Source of the DNA: Pseudomonas frederiksbergensis
GTDB taxonomy: Bacteria > Pseudomonadota > Gammaproteobacteria > Pseudomonadales > Pseudomonadaceae
Length of the DNA stretch: 64,000 nt
Direction of reading: 5' to 3'
NCBI RefSeq assembly: GCF_001874645.1
Contig: NZ_CP017886.1
Span: 3,348,001 to 3,412,000, forward strand
Part shown: positions 55,279-64,000 of the stretch, in pieces
Position numbering within the stretch: position 1 is the stretch's first letter
How the letters are laid out: the number at the start of each line of letters is the position of its first letter
Made by a program: the position numbers and the translations under genes
Notes under the pieces: generated by a model
Told to the model about the DNA's origin: nothing
Databases searched by the model: none
What the model saw: only the letters and a program-made list of their open reading frames with translations

Positions 55279-55406
55279 AGGTTCTCTCAATTCCTTGAGT
55301 CAAACTCGGTCAGCGGGTTCTGCGGATCAGGAGGCGGCGCGATGCACCCCGGTGAGCTCAATGCAATCGGTGATGCTCGGGCCGTTTTTTGGGGACGCGT
55401 TTTTAC

Positions 55407-56231
55407 TCAGTCAACGAACAGGTCCGGCATCAGTGCGTCGTTAGTGTCCGGCGCGAATCGATAGTGCTCAAACGCCGTCACGCCCTGTTCGCGAAGTATT
55501 TCCTCATCGATCAGCAAGCGCCCGGTGATGCTGCGGTTGGCGCTGCACAGAATGGCGTAGGCGGCATCCGCCATGATCGCGGGCGTGCGGGCATGCTTGA
55601 ACGACTCGCGTGACCCTAGCTGGAACTCGATGGCGGCGGTGGCGATCATGGTCTGCGGCCACAACGAGTTGACGCTGATACCGTAGGCCTTGAATTCCTC
55701 GCTCATGCCCAGGGTCAGCATGCTCATGCCGTACTTGGTCACGGTGTAGGGGCTGTATTGAGCGAACCATTTGGTTGCCAGATTCAACGGCGGCGACAGG
55801 TTGAGAATGTGTCCGCCGGTCTTTTTCAGATAAGGCAGGGCCGCCTGGCTGCACAGCAATACGGCGCGGGTGTTGATCTGGTGCATCAGGTCGAAGCGCT
55901 TGAGTTCGAGGTGCGCAACCCCGGTCAACTTGATCGCCCCGGCGTTGTTGATCAGCGCATCAATGCCGCCGAAATGCTCGCTGGCTGTGGCCATTGCCTC
56001 TCGCACCGCAACTTCATCGCGCACATCCACCTGCAACGCCAGCGCCTGGCCCCCTGCGGCTTCGACTTCCTGCGCCACGCTGAAGATGGTTCCGGGAAGT
56101 TTGGGGTGTGGCTCAGCGCTTTTGGCTGCAATCACGATGTTGGCCCCGTCCTGTGCGGCTCGCAAAGCGATTTCGCGGCCGATCCCGCGGCTGGCGCCAG
56201 TAATGAACAGGGTTTTGCCTTGTAATGACAT
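55407..56231 (-). CDS. Short-chain dehydrogenase (HSDL2-like)
   Basis: A 274-residue SDR with the cofactor loop ITGASRGIGREIALRAA, INNAGAIKLTG and the active site YTVTKYGMSMLTLGMSEEF (YxxxK). The stretch KLPGTIFSVAQEVEAAGGQALALQVDVRDE resembles HSDL2-like SDRs. AGGAG precedes the ATG. It lies upstream of plcN on the same strand, 128 bases apart; substrate unknown. Confidence 0.85.
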   Translation of the reverse strand: MSLQGKTLFITGASRGIGREIALRAAQDGANIVIAAKSAEPHPKLPGTIFSVAQEVEAAGGQALALQVDVRDEVAVREAMATASEHFGGIDALINNAGAIKLTGVAHLELKRFDLMHQINTRAVLLCSQAALPYLKKTGGHILNLSPPLNLATKWFAQYSPYTVTKYGMSMLTLGMSEEFKAYGISVNSLWPQTMIATAAIEFQLGSRESFKHARTPAIMADAAYAILCSANRSITGRLLIDEEILREQGVTAFEHYRFAPDTNDALMPDLFVD

Positions 56232-56359
56232 GCGTGCGCTCCTGATTGTTTTTATCTGAGCGGATAGAAACGGCTCGCCAGACAATGTAGACGAAGTCTC
56301 CTGGCGCGAGCGCACGCATGTTTGTGAAGAGGTTTCTGAGCGGTTTTTGATCGGTCCCT

Positions 56360-56388
56360 GTAGGCGCTGCCGCAGGCTGCGATCTTTT
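56360..56388. repeat. Single REP
   Basis: One REP unit (GTAGGCGCTGCCGCAGGCTG) without an inverted partner, just after the threonine aldolase gene. Confidence 0.7.
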
Positions 56389-56392
56389 ACCT

Positions 56393-57433
56393 TCAGGCGC
56401 TCATCACTTCCCGAATATCCGCCGCCAATTCCCGTACCCGCTCTTCCTCGGTGTCCCACGAGCACATGAAGCGTGCGCCGCCCTTGCCGATGAAGGTGTA
56501 GAAACGCCAGCTCTTGGCGGTCAGGGCGGTGACGGCTGATTCCGACAGTTGCAGGAATACGCCGTTGGCTTGCACCGGGAACATCAGCTCAACGCCTGGA
56601 ATGTCGCTGACCAACTCAGCCAGCAACTGTGCGCAGTAGTTGGCGTGGCGGGCGTGTTTGAGCCAGGCGTCGTTTTCCAGCAGACCGACCCACGGCGCCG
56701 AGAGAAAACGCATCTTCGAGGCCAGTTGCCCGGCCTGTTTGCAGCGGTAGTCGAAGTCTTCAGCGAGTTTCTGGTTGAAGAACAGAATCGCCTCACCCAC
56801 CGCCATGCCGTTTTTCGTCCCGCCAAAACACAGCACGTCGACGCCGGCTTTCCAGGTCAGGTCGGCGGGCGAGCAATTGAGGAACGCGCAAGCGTTGGAG
56901 AAGCGTGCGCCGTCCATGTGCAGGTTCAGCCCCAGCTCTTTGCAGGTGGCGCTGATGGCGCGGATTTCTTCCGGGGTGTAGACGCTGCCGACTTCGGTCG
57001 CCTGGGTCAGGGTCACGACGCGTGGTTTCGGGTAGTGAATGTCCTGGCGCTTGAGGGCGATTTCGCGGATCGATTCCGGGGTTATCTTGCCGTTTTCGGT
57101 GCGGGCGATGAGCAGCTTGGAGCCGTTGGAGAAGAACTCCGGCGCACCGCATTCGTCGGTTTCGACGTGGGCGGTTTCCGAGCAGATCACGCTGTGGTAA
57201 CTCTGGCACAGCGACGACAGCGCCAGCGAGTTGGCCGCGGTGCCGTTGAAGGCGAAGAACACTTCGCAGTCGGTTTCGAACAGTTTGCGGAAATCGTCCG
57301 AGGCGCGTGCGGTCCACTCATCGTCGCCATAGGCACGTTGGTGGCCTTGATTGGCCTGTTCCATGGCGGCCCAGGCTTCCGGGCAGATGCCGGAATAGTT
57401 GTCGCTGGCGAATTGTTGGCTCTTGTCGGTCAT
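56393..57433 (-). CDS. ltaE: Low-specificity L-threonine aldolase
   Basis: A 346-residue PLP enzyme cleaving L-threonine and allo-threonine to glycine and acetaldehyde. Seen are FASDNYSGICPEAWAAMEQAN, FAFNGTAANSLALSSL, the PLP Asp in LHMDGARFSNA and the lysine in CFGGTKNGMAVGEAI. The ATG at 57433 with GGAG is the family start; the open frame to 57496 is not used. In pseudomonads this gene is next to gbc and sox genes, suggesting a link with glycine pools. Confidence 0.93.
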   Translation of the reverse strand: MTDKSQQFASDNYSGICPEAWAAMEQANQGHQRAYGDDEWTARASDDFRKLFETDCEVFFAFNGTAANSLALSSLCQSYHSVICSETAHVETDECGAPEFFSNGSKLLIARTENGKITPESIREIALKRQDIHYPKPRVVTLTQATEVGSVYTPEEIRAISATCKELGLNLHMDGARFSNACAFLNCSPADLTWKAGVDVLCFGGTKNGMAVGEAILFFNQKLAEDFDYRCKQAGQLASKMRFLSAPWVGLLENDAWLKHARHANYCAQLLAELVSDIPGVELMFPVQANGVFLQLSESAVTALTAKSWRFYTFIGKGGARFMCSWDTEEERVRELAADIREVMSA

Positions 57434-57848
57434 GGCCGGCTCCGTGGTCGATGATGGTGCGCACTGTACCCAAGATTGACGGGGGAGCACACGCAATGTG
57501 TCTGTCAGAAAAATACAAAGACGTTAGGCAATTATGCACATGACTACACGCAACGATGTGCTGAACCTGCTGTAGGAGCTGCCGCAGGCTGCGATCTTTT
57601 GATCTTGACTCTATGGCGCCGGCAATATCGCCAAAAGATCGCCGCCTGCGGCAGCTCCTACGTTGAGCGTGTCGCGGCTGCCAGTCAGTGGTCGCTATTT
57701 GAACGTATGTCGTAAACGCACCTTTGCGTGGCGTCCATAGGCATTTGACCTGTCTGCGCCGGTCATACCATCGCATCCAAAGGGCACTGCCGAAAGGTAC
57801 GTGCCTCACCGAGACGAAAGGCGCACCGCCGCCGCTGGGAGAGACGCG
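57434..57848. other. 415-bp ltaE-glyA divergent intergenic region
   Basis: No gene is seen. It contains a REP pair (57572-57661), and upstream of glyA the segment 57765-57800 with CATCGCATCCAAAGGGCACT, which shares TCGCATCCA with the 21-bp repeats before choX. The ribosome binding site of glyA (GGGAGAG) is at 57837-57843. Confidence 0.5.
57572..57661. repeat. REP pair
   Basis: Inverted REP copies with a 40-base spacer between ltaE and glyA. One arm has the variant GATCGCCGCCTGCGG. Confidence 0.9.
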
Positions 57849-59102
57849 ATGTTCAGCAAGCAAGACCAGATCAAGGGTTACGACGATGCACTGCTGGCGG
57901 CGATGAATGCCGAGGAGTTGCGCCAGGAAGATCATATCGAGCTGATCGCGTCAGAGAACTACACCAGCAAGCGTGTCATGGAAGCGCAAGGCAGCGGCCT
58001 GACCAACAAATACGCCGAAGGCTACCCGGGCAAGCGCTACTACGGCGGCTGCGAGCACGTCGACAAGGTCGAAGCGTTGGCCATCGAGCGCGCCAAACTG
58101 CTGTTCGGCGCCGATTATGCCAACGTCCAGCCGCACTCCGGCAGCCAGGCCAACGCCGCTGTCTATCTGGCGCTGCTGAACGCAGGCGATACCGTGCTCG
58201 GCATGAGCCTGGCTCACGGTGGTCACCTGACCCACGGCGCCAAAGTCAGTTTCTCCGGCAAGCTCTATAACGCGGTGCAGTACGGCATCGACACCACCAC
58301 CGGGCTGATCGATTACGACGAAGTCGAGCGCCTGGCGGTCGAGCACAAGCCGAAAATGATCATTGCCGGGTTCTCGGCCTACTCGAAAACCCTGGATTTC
58401 CCACGCTTCCGTCAGATCGCCGACAAGGTCGGTGCTTACCTGTTCGTCGACATGGCGCACGTGGCCGGTCTGGTCGCTGCCGGCCTGTACCCGAACCCGC
58501 TGCCGTACGCCGACGTGGTCACCACCACTACCCACAAAACCCTGCGCGGTCCACGTGGCGGTCTGATCCTGGCCAAGGCCAACGAAGAGCTGGAAAAGAA
58601 ACTCAACGCTGCCGTGTTCCCCGGTGGTCAGGGCGGCCCGCTGATGCACGTGATCGCCGCCAAGGCCGTGTGCTTCAAGGAAGCGCTGGAGCCGGGCTTC
58701 AAGGTCTATCAGCAACAAGTGATCGACAACGCCAAGGCGATGGCCGGTGTTTTTATCAAACGTGGCTACGATGTAGTGTCCGGCGGCACTGACAACCACC
58801 TGTTCCTGGTGAGCCTGATCCGTCAGGGCCTGACCGGTAAAGAAGCCGACGCCGCTTTGGGTCGTGCCCACATCACCGTGAACAAGAACGCTGTACCGAA
58901 CGATCCACAATCGCCGTTCGTCACCTCGGGCCTGCGTATCGGCACCCCGGCGGTCACCTCGCGCGGTTTCAAGGTGACCCAGTGCGTCGAACTGGCTGGC
59001 TGGATCTGCGACATCCTCGACAACCTCGGTGACGCCGATGTCGAGGCCAACGTTGCCAAGCACGTGGCGGCCCTGTGCGCGGACTTCCCGGTTTATCGCT
59101 GA
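57849..59102 (+). CDS. glyA: Serine hydroxymethyltransferase
   Basis: A 417-residue PLP enzyme joining glycine and methylene-tetrahydrofolate to serine. Seen are [92 protein letters not shown] (PLP Lys). Full length for the family. It leads glyA-soxB-soxD-soxA-soxG. The sarcosine oxidase reaction yields glycine and methylene-THF, both used here, so the operon should drain into serine and then SdaB. Confidence 0.96.
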   Translation: MFSKQDQIKGYDDALLAAMNAEELRQEDHIELIASENYTSKRVMEAQGSGLTNKYAEGYPGKRYYGGCEHVDKVEALAIERAKLLFGADYANVQPHSGSQANAAVYLALLNAGDTVLGMSLAHGGHLTHGAKVSFSGKLYNAVQYGIDTTTGLIDYDEVERLAVEHKPKMIIAGFSAYSKTLDFPRFRQIADKVGAYLFVDMAHVAGLVAAGLYPNPLPYADVVTTTTHKTLRGPRGGLILAKANEELEKKLNAAVFPGGQGGPLMHVIAAKAVCFKEALEPGFKVYQQQVIDNAKAMAGVFIKRGYDVVSGGTDNHLFLVSLIRQGLTGKEADAALGRAHITVNKNAVPNDPQSPFVTSGLRIGTPAVTSRGFKVTQCVELAGWICDILDNLGDADVEANVAKHVAALCADFPVYR

Positions 59103-59125
59103 GCGCGGTTTTGGAGTAAATGACT

Positions 59126-60376
59126 ATGCAACGCTACTCAGGCTTCGGCCTCTTCAAACACTCCCTCAGCCACCACGAAAACTGGCAGCGGATGTGGCGT
59201 ACGCCGACTCCGAAAAAAGTCTACGACGTGGTCATCGTCGGCGGCGGCGGGCATGGTCTGGCGACCGCCTACTACCTGGCCAAGGAACACGGCATCACCA
59301 ACGTGGCGGTGGTCGAGAAAGGCTGGCTGGGCGGCGGTAACACTGCGCGCAACACCACCATCGTGCGTTCCAACTACCTGTGGGACGAGTCGGCGCACCT
59401 GTACGAACACGCGATGAAGCTCTGGGAAGGTCTGTCCCAGGACCTGAACTACAACGTGATGTTCTCCCAGCGTGGCGTTTACAACCTGTGCCACACCCTG
59501 CAGGACATTCGTGACTCCGAGCGTCGGGTCAGCGCCAACCGCCTCAATGGCGTCGATGGCGAACTGCTCACCGCTCAGCAAGTGGCTGACGAGATTCCGT
59601 ACCTCGACTGCTCAAAAAACACGCGCTACCCGGTGATGGGCGCTACCGTCCAGCGTCGCGGCGGCGTGGCCCGTCACGATGCCGTGGCCTGGGGCTTTGC
59701 CCGTGCGGCCGATGCCTTGGGCGTGGACCTGATCCAGCAGACCGAAGTGATCGGTTTCCGCAAGGAAAACGGCGTGTGTATCGGTGTTGAAACCAACAAG
59801 GGCTTCATCGGCGCCAAGCGCGTCGGTGTGGTGACGGCGGGTAACTCCGGGCACATGGCCAAACTCGCCGGTTTCCGTCTGCCGATCGAATCCCACCCGC
59901 TGCAAGCGCTGGTGTCCGAGCCGATCAAGCCGATTATCGACAGCGTGATCATGTCCAACGCCGTGCACGGTTACATCAGCCAGTCCGACAAGGGCGACCT
60001 GGTGATTGGTGCCGGTATCGACGGCTACAACGGCTACGGCCAGCGCGGTTCGTACCCGGTGATCGAGCACACCATTCAGGCCATCGTCGAGATGTTCCCG
60101 GTGCTGTCCCGCGTACGCATGAACCGTCAGTGGGGCGGCATCGTCGACACCACGCCGGATGCATGCCCGATCATCTCGAAAACGCCGGTACCAAACATGT
60201 TCTTCAACTGCGGTTGGGGCACCGGTGGTTTTAAAGCGACGCCGGGCTCGGGCAACGTGTTTGCCGCCAGCCTCGCCAAGGGTGAAATGCACCCGTTGGC
60301 TGCACCCTTCTCCATCGACCGTTTCCACAACGGTGCGCTGATCGATGAACATGGCGCTGCGGCCGTCGCCCACTAA
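59126..60376 (+). CDS. soxB: Sarcosine oxidase beta subunit
   Basis: A 416-residue FAD subunit of heterotetrameric sarcosine oxidase, where sarcosine is oxidised. FAD loop [22 protein letters not shown], the family-specific [20 protein letters not shown] with the covalent flavin His region [14 protein letters not shown], and C-terminal [27 protein letters not shown] at 59126 ([12 protein letters not shown]) is preferred over 59120, given the GGAG site at proper spacing. Cytoplasmic. Confidence 0.95.
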   Translation: MQRYSGFGLFKHSLSHHENWQRMWRTPTPKKVYDVVIVGGGGHGLATAYYLAKEHGITNVAVVEKGWLGGGNTARNTTIVRSNYLWDESAHLYEHAMKLWEGLSQDLNYNVMFSQRGVYNLCHTLQDIRDSERRVSANRLNGVDGELLTAQQVADEIPYLDCSKNTRYPVMGATVQRRGGVARHDAVAWGFARAADALGVDLIQQTEVIGFRKENGVCIGVETNKGFIGAKRVGVVTAGNSGHMAKLAGFRLPIESHPLQALVSEPIKPIIDSVIMSNAVHGYISQSDKGDLVIGAGIDGYNGYGQRGSYPVIEHTIQAIVEMFPVLSRVRMNRQWGGIVDTTPDACPIISKTPVPNMFFNCGWGTGGFKATPGSGNVFAASLAKGEMHPLAAPFSIDRFHNGALIDEHGAAAVAH

Positions 60377-60391
60377 CAGGAGAAATTTCCT

Positions 60392-60721
60392 ATGTTGCAT
60401 ATCTTCTGTCCTCACTGCGGTGAACTGCGCTCCGAAGAGGAATTCCATGCATCCGGCCAGGCGCACATCCCGCGCCCGCTGGATCCGAACACCTGCACCG
60501 ACGAGGAGTGGGGTGACTACATGTTCTTCCGTGACAACCCTCGCGGCTTGCACCACGAACTGTGGGATCACGTCGCCGGTTGCCGTCAGTATTTCAACGC
60601 CACCCGTGACACCGTGACCTACGAGATTCTTGAAACCTACAAGATCGGCACCAAGCCACAGTTCACCGACAAGACTGAAAGTCCGAAAGCGGCCGCGCAG
60701 GCTCTGGGAGCGAAGGTATGA
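60392..60721 (+). CDS. soxD: Sarcosine oxidase delta subunit
   Basis: A 109-residue small subunit with the zinc-binding motif IFCPHCGELRSEEEF at the N-terminus, DEEWGDYMFFRDNPRGLHHELWDHVAGCRQYFN in the middle. Length is typical. AGGAG precedes the ATG. Its stop overlaps the soxA start (ATGA), so soxD and soxA are coupled. Confidence 0.95.
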   Translation: MLHIFCPHCGELRSEEEFHASGQAHIPRPLDPNTCTDEEWGDYMFFRDNPRGLHHELWDHVAGCRQYFNATRDTVTYEILETYKIGTKPQFTDKTESPKAAAQALGAKV

Positions 60722-63700
60722 GCCAGATCAATCGCCTGTCCAACGGTGGACGGATCGACCGCAACAAAGTCCTGAGCTTCAGCTTCAACGGCCAGATCTA
60801 CAAAGGCTTTGAAGGCGACTCCCTGGCCGCTGCATTGCTGGCCAACGGTGTCGACATCATCGGTCGCAGCTTCAAGTATTCGCGTCCTCGCGGAATCTTC
60901 GCCGCCGGCAGCGAAGAGCCGAACGCGGTGCTGCAGATCGGTGCGACCGAAGCCACGCAAATTCCTAACGTGCGCGCCACTCAACAGGCGCTGTACCAGG
61001 GTCTCGTCGCCACCAGCACCAACGGCTGGCCGAGCGTGAACAACGACATGATGGGGATTCTCGGCAAAGTCGGCGGCAAGCTGATGCCACCGGGCTTCTA
61101 CTACAAAACCTTCATGTACCCGCAATCGTTCTGGATGACCTACGAGAAGTACATCCGTAAGGCCGCCGGTCTCGGTCGTTCGCCGACCGAAAACGATCCG
61201 GACACCTACGACTACATGAACCAGCACTGCGACGTGCTGATCGTCGGCGCTGGCCCGGCGGGCCTGGCGGCGGCCTTGGCGGCTGCGCGCAGCGGTGCCC
61301 GAGTGATTCTGGCCGATGAGCAGGAAGAGTTCGGCGGCAGTTTGCTCGATTCCCGTGAAAGCCTCGACGGCAAACCGGCGACCGAATGGGTGGCCAGTGT
61401 CATCGCCGAGCTCAAAGACACCCCTGACGTGTTGCTGTTACCTCGTGCGACCGTTAACGGTTACCACGACCACAACTTCCTGACCATTCACGAGCGCCTC
61501 ACCGATCACCTCGGCGACCGCGCACCGATTGGCCAGGTTCGCCAGCGTATCCACCGGGTTCGCGCCAAGCGCGTGGTACTGGCGACAGGCGCTCACGAAC
61601 GTCCGCTGGTCTACGGCAACAACGACGTTCCGGGCAACATGCTCGCCGGTGCAGTCTCGACTTACGTGCGTCGTTATGGCGTCGCGCCGGGCAAGAATCT
61701 GGTGCTGTCGACCAACAACGATCACGCCTACCGCGTGGCGCTGGACTGGCTCGACGCCGGCCTGAAAGTGGTGGCCATCGCCGATGCGCGGAGCAATCCT
61801 CGCGGTGCGCTGGTAGAAGAAGCACGGGCCAAAGGCATCCGTATCCTGACCGGCAGCGCGGTGATCGAAGCCCGCGGCAGCAAGCGTGTAACCGCCGCTC
61901 GTGTTGCCGCGATCGACGTCAAGGCGCACACCGTCACCAGCCCGGGCGAATGGCTTGAATGCGATCTGCTTGCCAGCTCCGGCGGCTACAGCCCGGTGGT
62001 TCACCTGGCGTCGCACCTGGGCGGCAAACCGATCTGGCGTGAAGACATCCTCGGTTTCATCCCGGGCGAAGCACCGCAAAAACGCGTGTGCGTTGGCGGC
62101 ATCAATGGGGTCTACAACCTCGGCGATTCTCTGGCCGACGGTTTTGAAGGCGGCGTGCGCGCCGCCAGCGAAGCCGGTTTCAACGCGGTCGAAGGCGTCC
62201 TGCCAAAAGCCCTGAGCCGTGTGGAAGAACCGACTCTGGCGCTGTTCCAGGTGCCGCACGAAAAGAACACCGCACGTGCGCCGAAGCAATTCGTCGACCT
62301 GCAGAACGACGTCACCGCAGCCGCCATCGAACTGGCGACCCGCGAGGGCTTCGAATCGGTCGAGCACGTCAAACGTTACACCGCACTGGGCTTCGGCACC
62401 GATCAGGGCAAGCTTGGCAACGTCAACGGTCTGGCCATTGCTGCCCGTTCACTGAACGTGACCATCCCGCAGATGGGCACCACCATGTTCCGCCCGAACT
62501 ACACGCCGGTGACTTTCGGCGCGGTAGCCGGTCGTCACTGTGGGCACATCTTCGAGCCGGTGCGTTACACCGCGCTGCACGCCTGGCACGTGAAGAACGG
62601 CGCCGAGTTCGAAGACGTCGGTCAGTGGAAACGTCCTTGGTACTTCCCGAAAAACGCTGAAGACCTGCATGCCGCGGTGAAACGCGAATGCCTGGCCGTG
62701 CGCGAAAGCGTCGGCCTGCTGGATGCCTCGACGCTCGGCAAGATCGATATTCAAGGCCCGGATGCGCGAGAGTTCCTCAACCGCGTCTACACCAACGCCT
62801 GGACCAAGCTCGACGTGGGCAAGGCGCGTTACGGCCTGATGTGCAAAGAAGACGGCATGGTTTTCGACGACGGCGTCACCGCTTGCCTCGCCGACAACCA
62901 CTTCGTGATGACCACTACCACCGGCGGCGCTGCACGCGTGCTGCAATGGCTGGAAATCTATCACCAGACCGAATGGCCAGACCTGAAGGTGTACTTCACT
63001 TCGGTTACCGACCACTGGGCGACCATGACCCTGTCCGGGCCGAACAGCCGCAAGCTGCTCAGCGAAGTCACCGACATCGATCTGGACAGGGACGGTTTCC
63101 CGTTCATGACCTGGAAAGAAGGTCTGGTGGGCGGCGTGCCGGCGCGGGTGTTCCGGATCTCGTTTACCGGTGAGCTGTCGTACGAAGTCAACGTACAGGC
63201 CGACTACGCCATGGGCGTCCTGGAAAAAATCGTCGAAGCCGGCAAGAAGTACAACCTGACGCCGTACGGCACTGAAACCATGCACGTCCTGCGGGCCGAG
63301 AAGGGTTTCATCATCGTCGGCCAGGACACTGACAGCTCGATGACCCCGGACGACCTGAACATGGGCTGGTGCGTCGGTCGCACCAAACCGTTCTCGTGGA
63401 TCGGCTGGCGTGGCATGAACCGTGAAGACTGCGTGCGTGATCAGCGCAAACAGTTGGTCGGCCTCAAGCCGATCGACCCGACCCAATGGCTGCCGGAAGG
63501 CGCGCAACTGGTGTTCAACACCAAGCAAGCGATCCCGATGAGCATGGTCGGTCACGTGACCTCCAGCTACGCCCACAACTCCCTCGGCTATTCGTTTGCC
63601 ATGGGGGTGGTCAAAGGCGGCTTGAAGCGCCTCGGCGAGCGCGTGTTCGCGCCGTTGGCCGACGGCAGCGTGATCGAAGCGGAAATCGTTTCTTCGGTGT

Positions 63701-63735
63701 TCTTCGATCCGAAAGGCGATCGCCAGAACGTGTGA
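60718..63735 (+). CDS. soxA: Sarcosine oxidase alpha subunit
   Basis: A 1005-residue subunit. The N-terminal part (residues 1-110) has a ferredoxin-like fold (LSFSFNGQIYKGFEGDSLAAALLANG), the NAD+ loop is VLIVGAGPAGLAAALAAARSG (about 174-194), and the C-terminal about 380 residues are a GcvT-like tetrahydrofolate domain (REFLNRVYTNAWTKLDVGKARYGLMCKEDGMVFDDGV, SYEVNVQADYAMGVLEKI). It takes the one-carbon unit to THF. Full family length. Confidence 0.96.
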   Translation: MSQINRLSNGGRIDRNKVLSFSFNGQIYKGFEGDSLAAALLANGVDIIGRSFKYSRPRGIFAAGSEEPNAVLQIGATEATQIPNVRATQQALYQGLVATSTNGWPSVNNDMMGILGKVGGKLMPPGFYYKTFMYPQSFWMTYEKYIRKAAGLGRSPTENDPDTYDYMNQHCDVLIVGAGPAGLAAALAAARSGARVILADEQEEFGGSLLDSRESLDGKPATEWVASVIAELKDTPDVLLLPRATVNGYHDHNFLTIHERLTDHLGDRAPIGQVRQRIHRVRAKRVVLATGAHERPLVYGNNDVPGNMLAGAVSTYVRRYGVAPGKNLVLSTNNDHAYRVALDWLDAGLKVVAIADARSNPRGALVEEARAKGIRILTGSAVIEARGSKRVTAARVAAIDVKAHTVTSPGEWLECDLLASSGGYSPVVHLASHLGGKPIWREDILGFIPGEAPQKRVCVGGINGVYNLGDSLADGFEGGVRAASEAGFNAVEGVLPKALSRVEEPTLALFQVPHEKNTARAPKQFVDLQNDVTAAAIELATREGFESVEHVKRYTALGFGTDQGKLGNVNGLAIAARSLNVTIPQMGTTMFRPNYTPVTFGAVAGRHCGHIFEPVRYTALHAWHVKNGAEFEDVGQWKRPWYFPKNAEDLHAAVKRECLAVRESVGLLDASTLGKIDIQGPDAREFLNRVYTNAWTKLDVGKARYGLMCKEDGMVFDDGVTACLADNHFVMTTTTGGAARVLQWLEIYHQTEWPDLKVYFTSVTDHWATMTLSGPNSRKLLSEVTDIDLDRDGFPFMTWKEGLVGGVPARVFRISFTGELSYEVNVQADYAMGVLEKIVEAGKKYNLTPYGTETMHVLRAEKGFIIVGQDTDSSMTPDDLNMGWCVGRTKPFSWIGWRGMNREDCVRDQRKQLVGLKPIDPTQWLPEGAQLVFNTKQAIPMSMVGHVTSSYAHNSLGYSFAMGVVKGGLKRLGERVFAPLADGSVIEAEIVSSVFFDPKGDRQNV

Positions 63736-63745
63736 TACCCACGCT

Positions 63746-63761
63746 CGCCCCCTCGGGGGCG
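63746..63761 (+). promoter_or_regulatory. GC hairpin in soxA-soxG gap
   Basis: CGCCCCC and GGGGGCG flank two bases 10 bases after the soxA stop. No T-run; probably a stabilising stem within the operon. Confidence 0.5.
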
Positions 63762-63787
63762 ACGTACGAATTCAAGACAGGTGCTTT

Positions 63788-64000
63788 ATGACCACAGCCA
63801 ACGTTTACCAACAGCGCCCAACCACTGGGGCAAAGGCCGAGTCGTCGCTGCATCACGCAGGCCTGCAAAGCCTGGTGGGCAAGGGCCGTAAAAACGCCGG
63901 TGTTACCGTGCGTGAGAAAAAACTCCTGGGCCACCTGACTATTCGTGGCGATGGCCACAACCCGGCATTCGCCGAGGGCGTGCACAAGGCCTTGGGCCTG
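63788..64000 (+). CDS. soxG: Sarcosine oxidase gamma subunit, N-terminal part (cut by window end)
   Basis: 71 residues are visible (MTTANVYQQRPTTGAKAESSLHHAGLQSLVG and VREKKLLGHLTIRGDGHNPAFAEGVHKALGL); the frame runs out of the window. The position after soxA and the SoxG/YgfZ-like start LLGHLTIRGDGHNPAF fit the gamma subunit. Full SoxG is about 210 residues. Confidence 0.92.
   Translation, partial: MTTANVYQQRPTTGAKAESSLHHAGLQSLVGKGRKNAGVTVREKKLLGHLTIRGDGHNPAFAEGVHKALGL

Overview
The window reads as chromosomal DNA from a fluorescent pseudomonad, most likely the Pseudomonas fluorescens group. The evidence is the high-GC codon use, dense GATCGCAGCC...GTAGGAGCTGCC type REP elements, and a gene order matching the known Pseudomonas choline, glycine betaine and carnitine region (betT-betIBA, choXWV/cbcXWV, sdaB-gbdR, caiX-cdhCAB-cdhR, dgcAB-etf, gbcAB, glyA-soxBDAG). 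No tRNA, rRNA, CRISPR array, transposase or prophage was seen.

Layout. 1-13.3 kb is housekeeping: the end of an EAL phosphodiesterase, a YgjP-like metalloprotein, a winged-helix protein, an ElaA-like acetyltransferase, a periplasmic binding protein, YccS, a YhiN-like flavoprotein, DbpA, an MdtD-like MFS pump, a TldD/TldE-like pair and an RraA-like protein. 13.5-26.5 kb holds choline uptake and oxidation: betA, betB, betI, a perfect BetI-type palindrome, betT, choXWV, serine deaminase sdaB and the regulator gbdR. 26.6-33.3 kb is the carnitine operon caiX-cdhC-cdhA-cdhB plus a gamma-butyrobetaine hydroxylase, with divergent cdhR. 33.3-37.2 kb is a small accessory block: a solitary AAA ATPase, a DUF3010 protein, a hipBA toxin-antitoxin pair and an LprI-like protein. 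37.4-45.3 kb is the dimethylglycine block: M19 dipeptidase, DUF5943 protein, dgcA, dgcB and two ETF-like subunits. 45.3-49.4 kb has a GNAT, a 0.78-kb gene-free array of DnaA boxes, gbcA and divergent gbcB. 49.4-53.1 kb is an accessory insert with an orphan T6SS Hcp, a candidate effector and membrane immunity-like proteins. 53.1-57.4 kb has a TAT-exported phospholipase C, an SDR and threonine aldolase. 57.8 kb to the end is glyA-soxBDAG; soxG is cut by the window edge.

Together the genes form one nearly complete route. Phospholipase C releases phosphocholine; BetT and ChoXWV import choline. BetA and BetB make glycine betaine. CdhA, CdhC and CdhB make glycine betaine from carnitine, and the hydroxylase makes carnitine from gamma-butyrobetaine. 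GbcAB, DgcAB-Etf and SoxBDAG remove the three methyl groups. GlyA makes serine and SdaB makes pyruvate. GbdR, CdhR and BetI are the local regulators.

The most unusual signals are the array of four perfect, co-oriented TTATCCACA boxes in about 180-bp repeats (45.95-46.53 kb), the translationally coupled hcp-effector-immunity operon next to a gbcB-derived scar, a structured leader with a nearby terminator at 49.78-49.91 kb, and two approximately 100-bp palindromes whose arms show compensatory changes.
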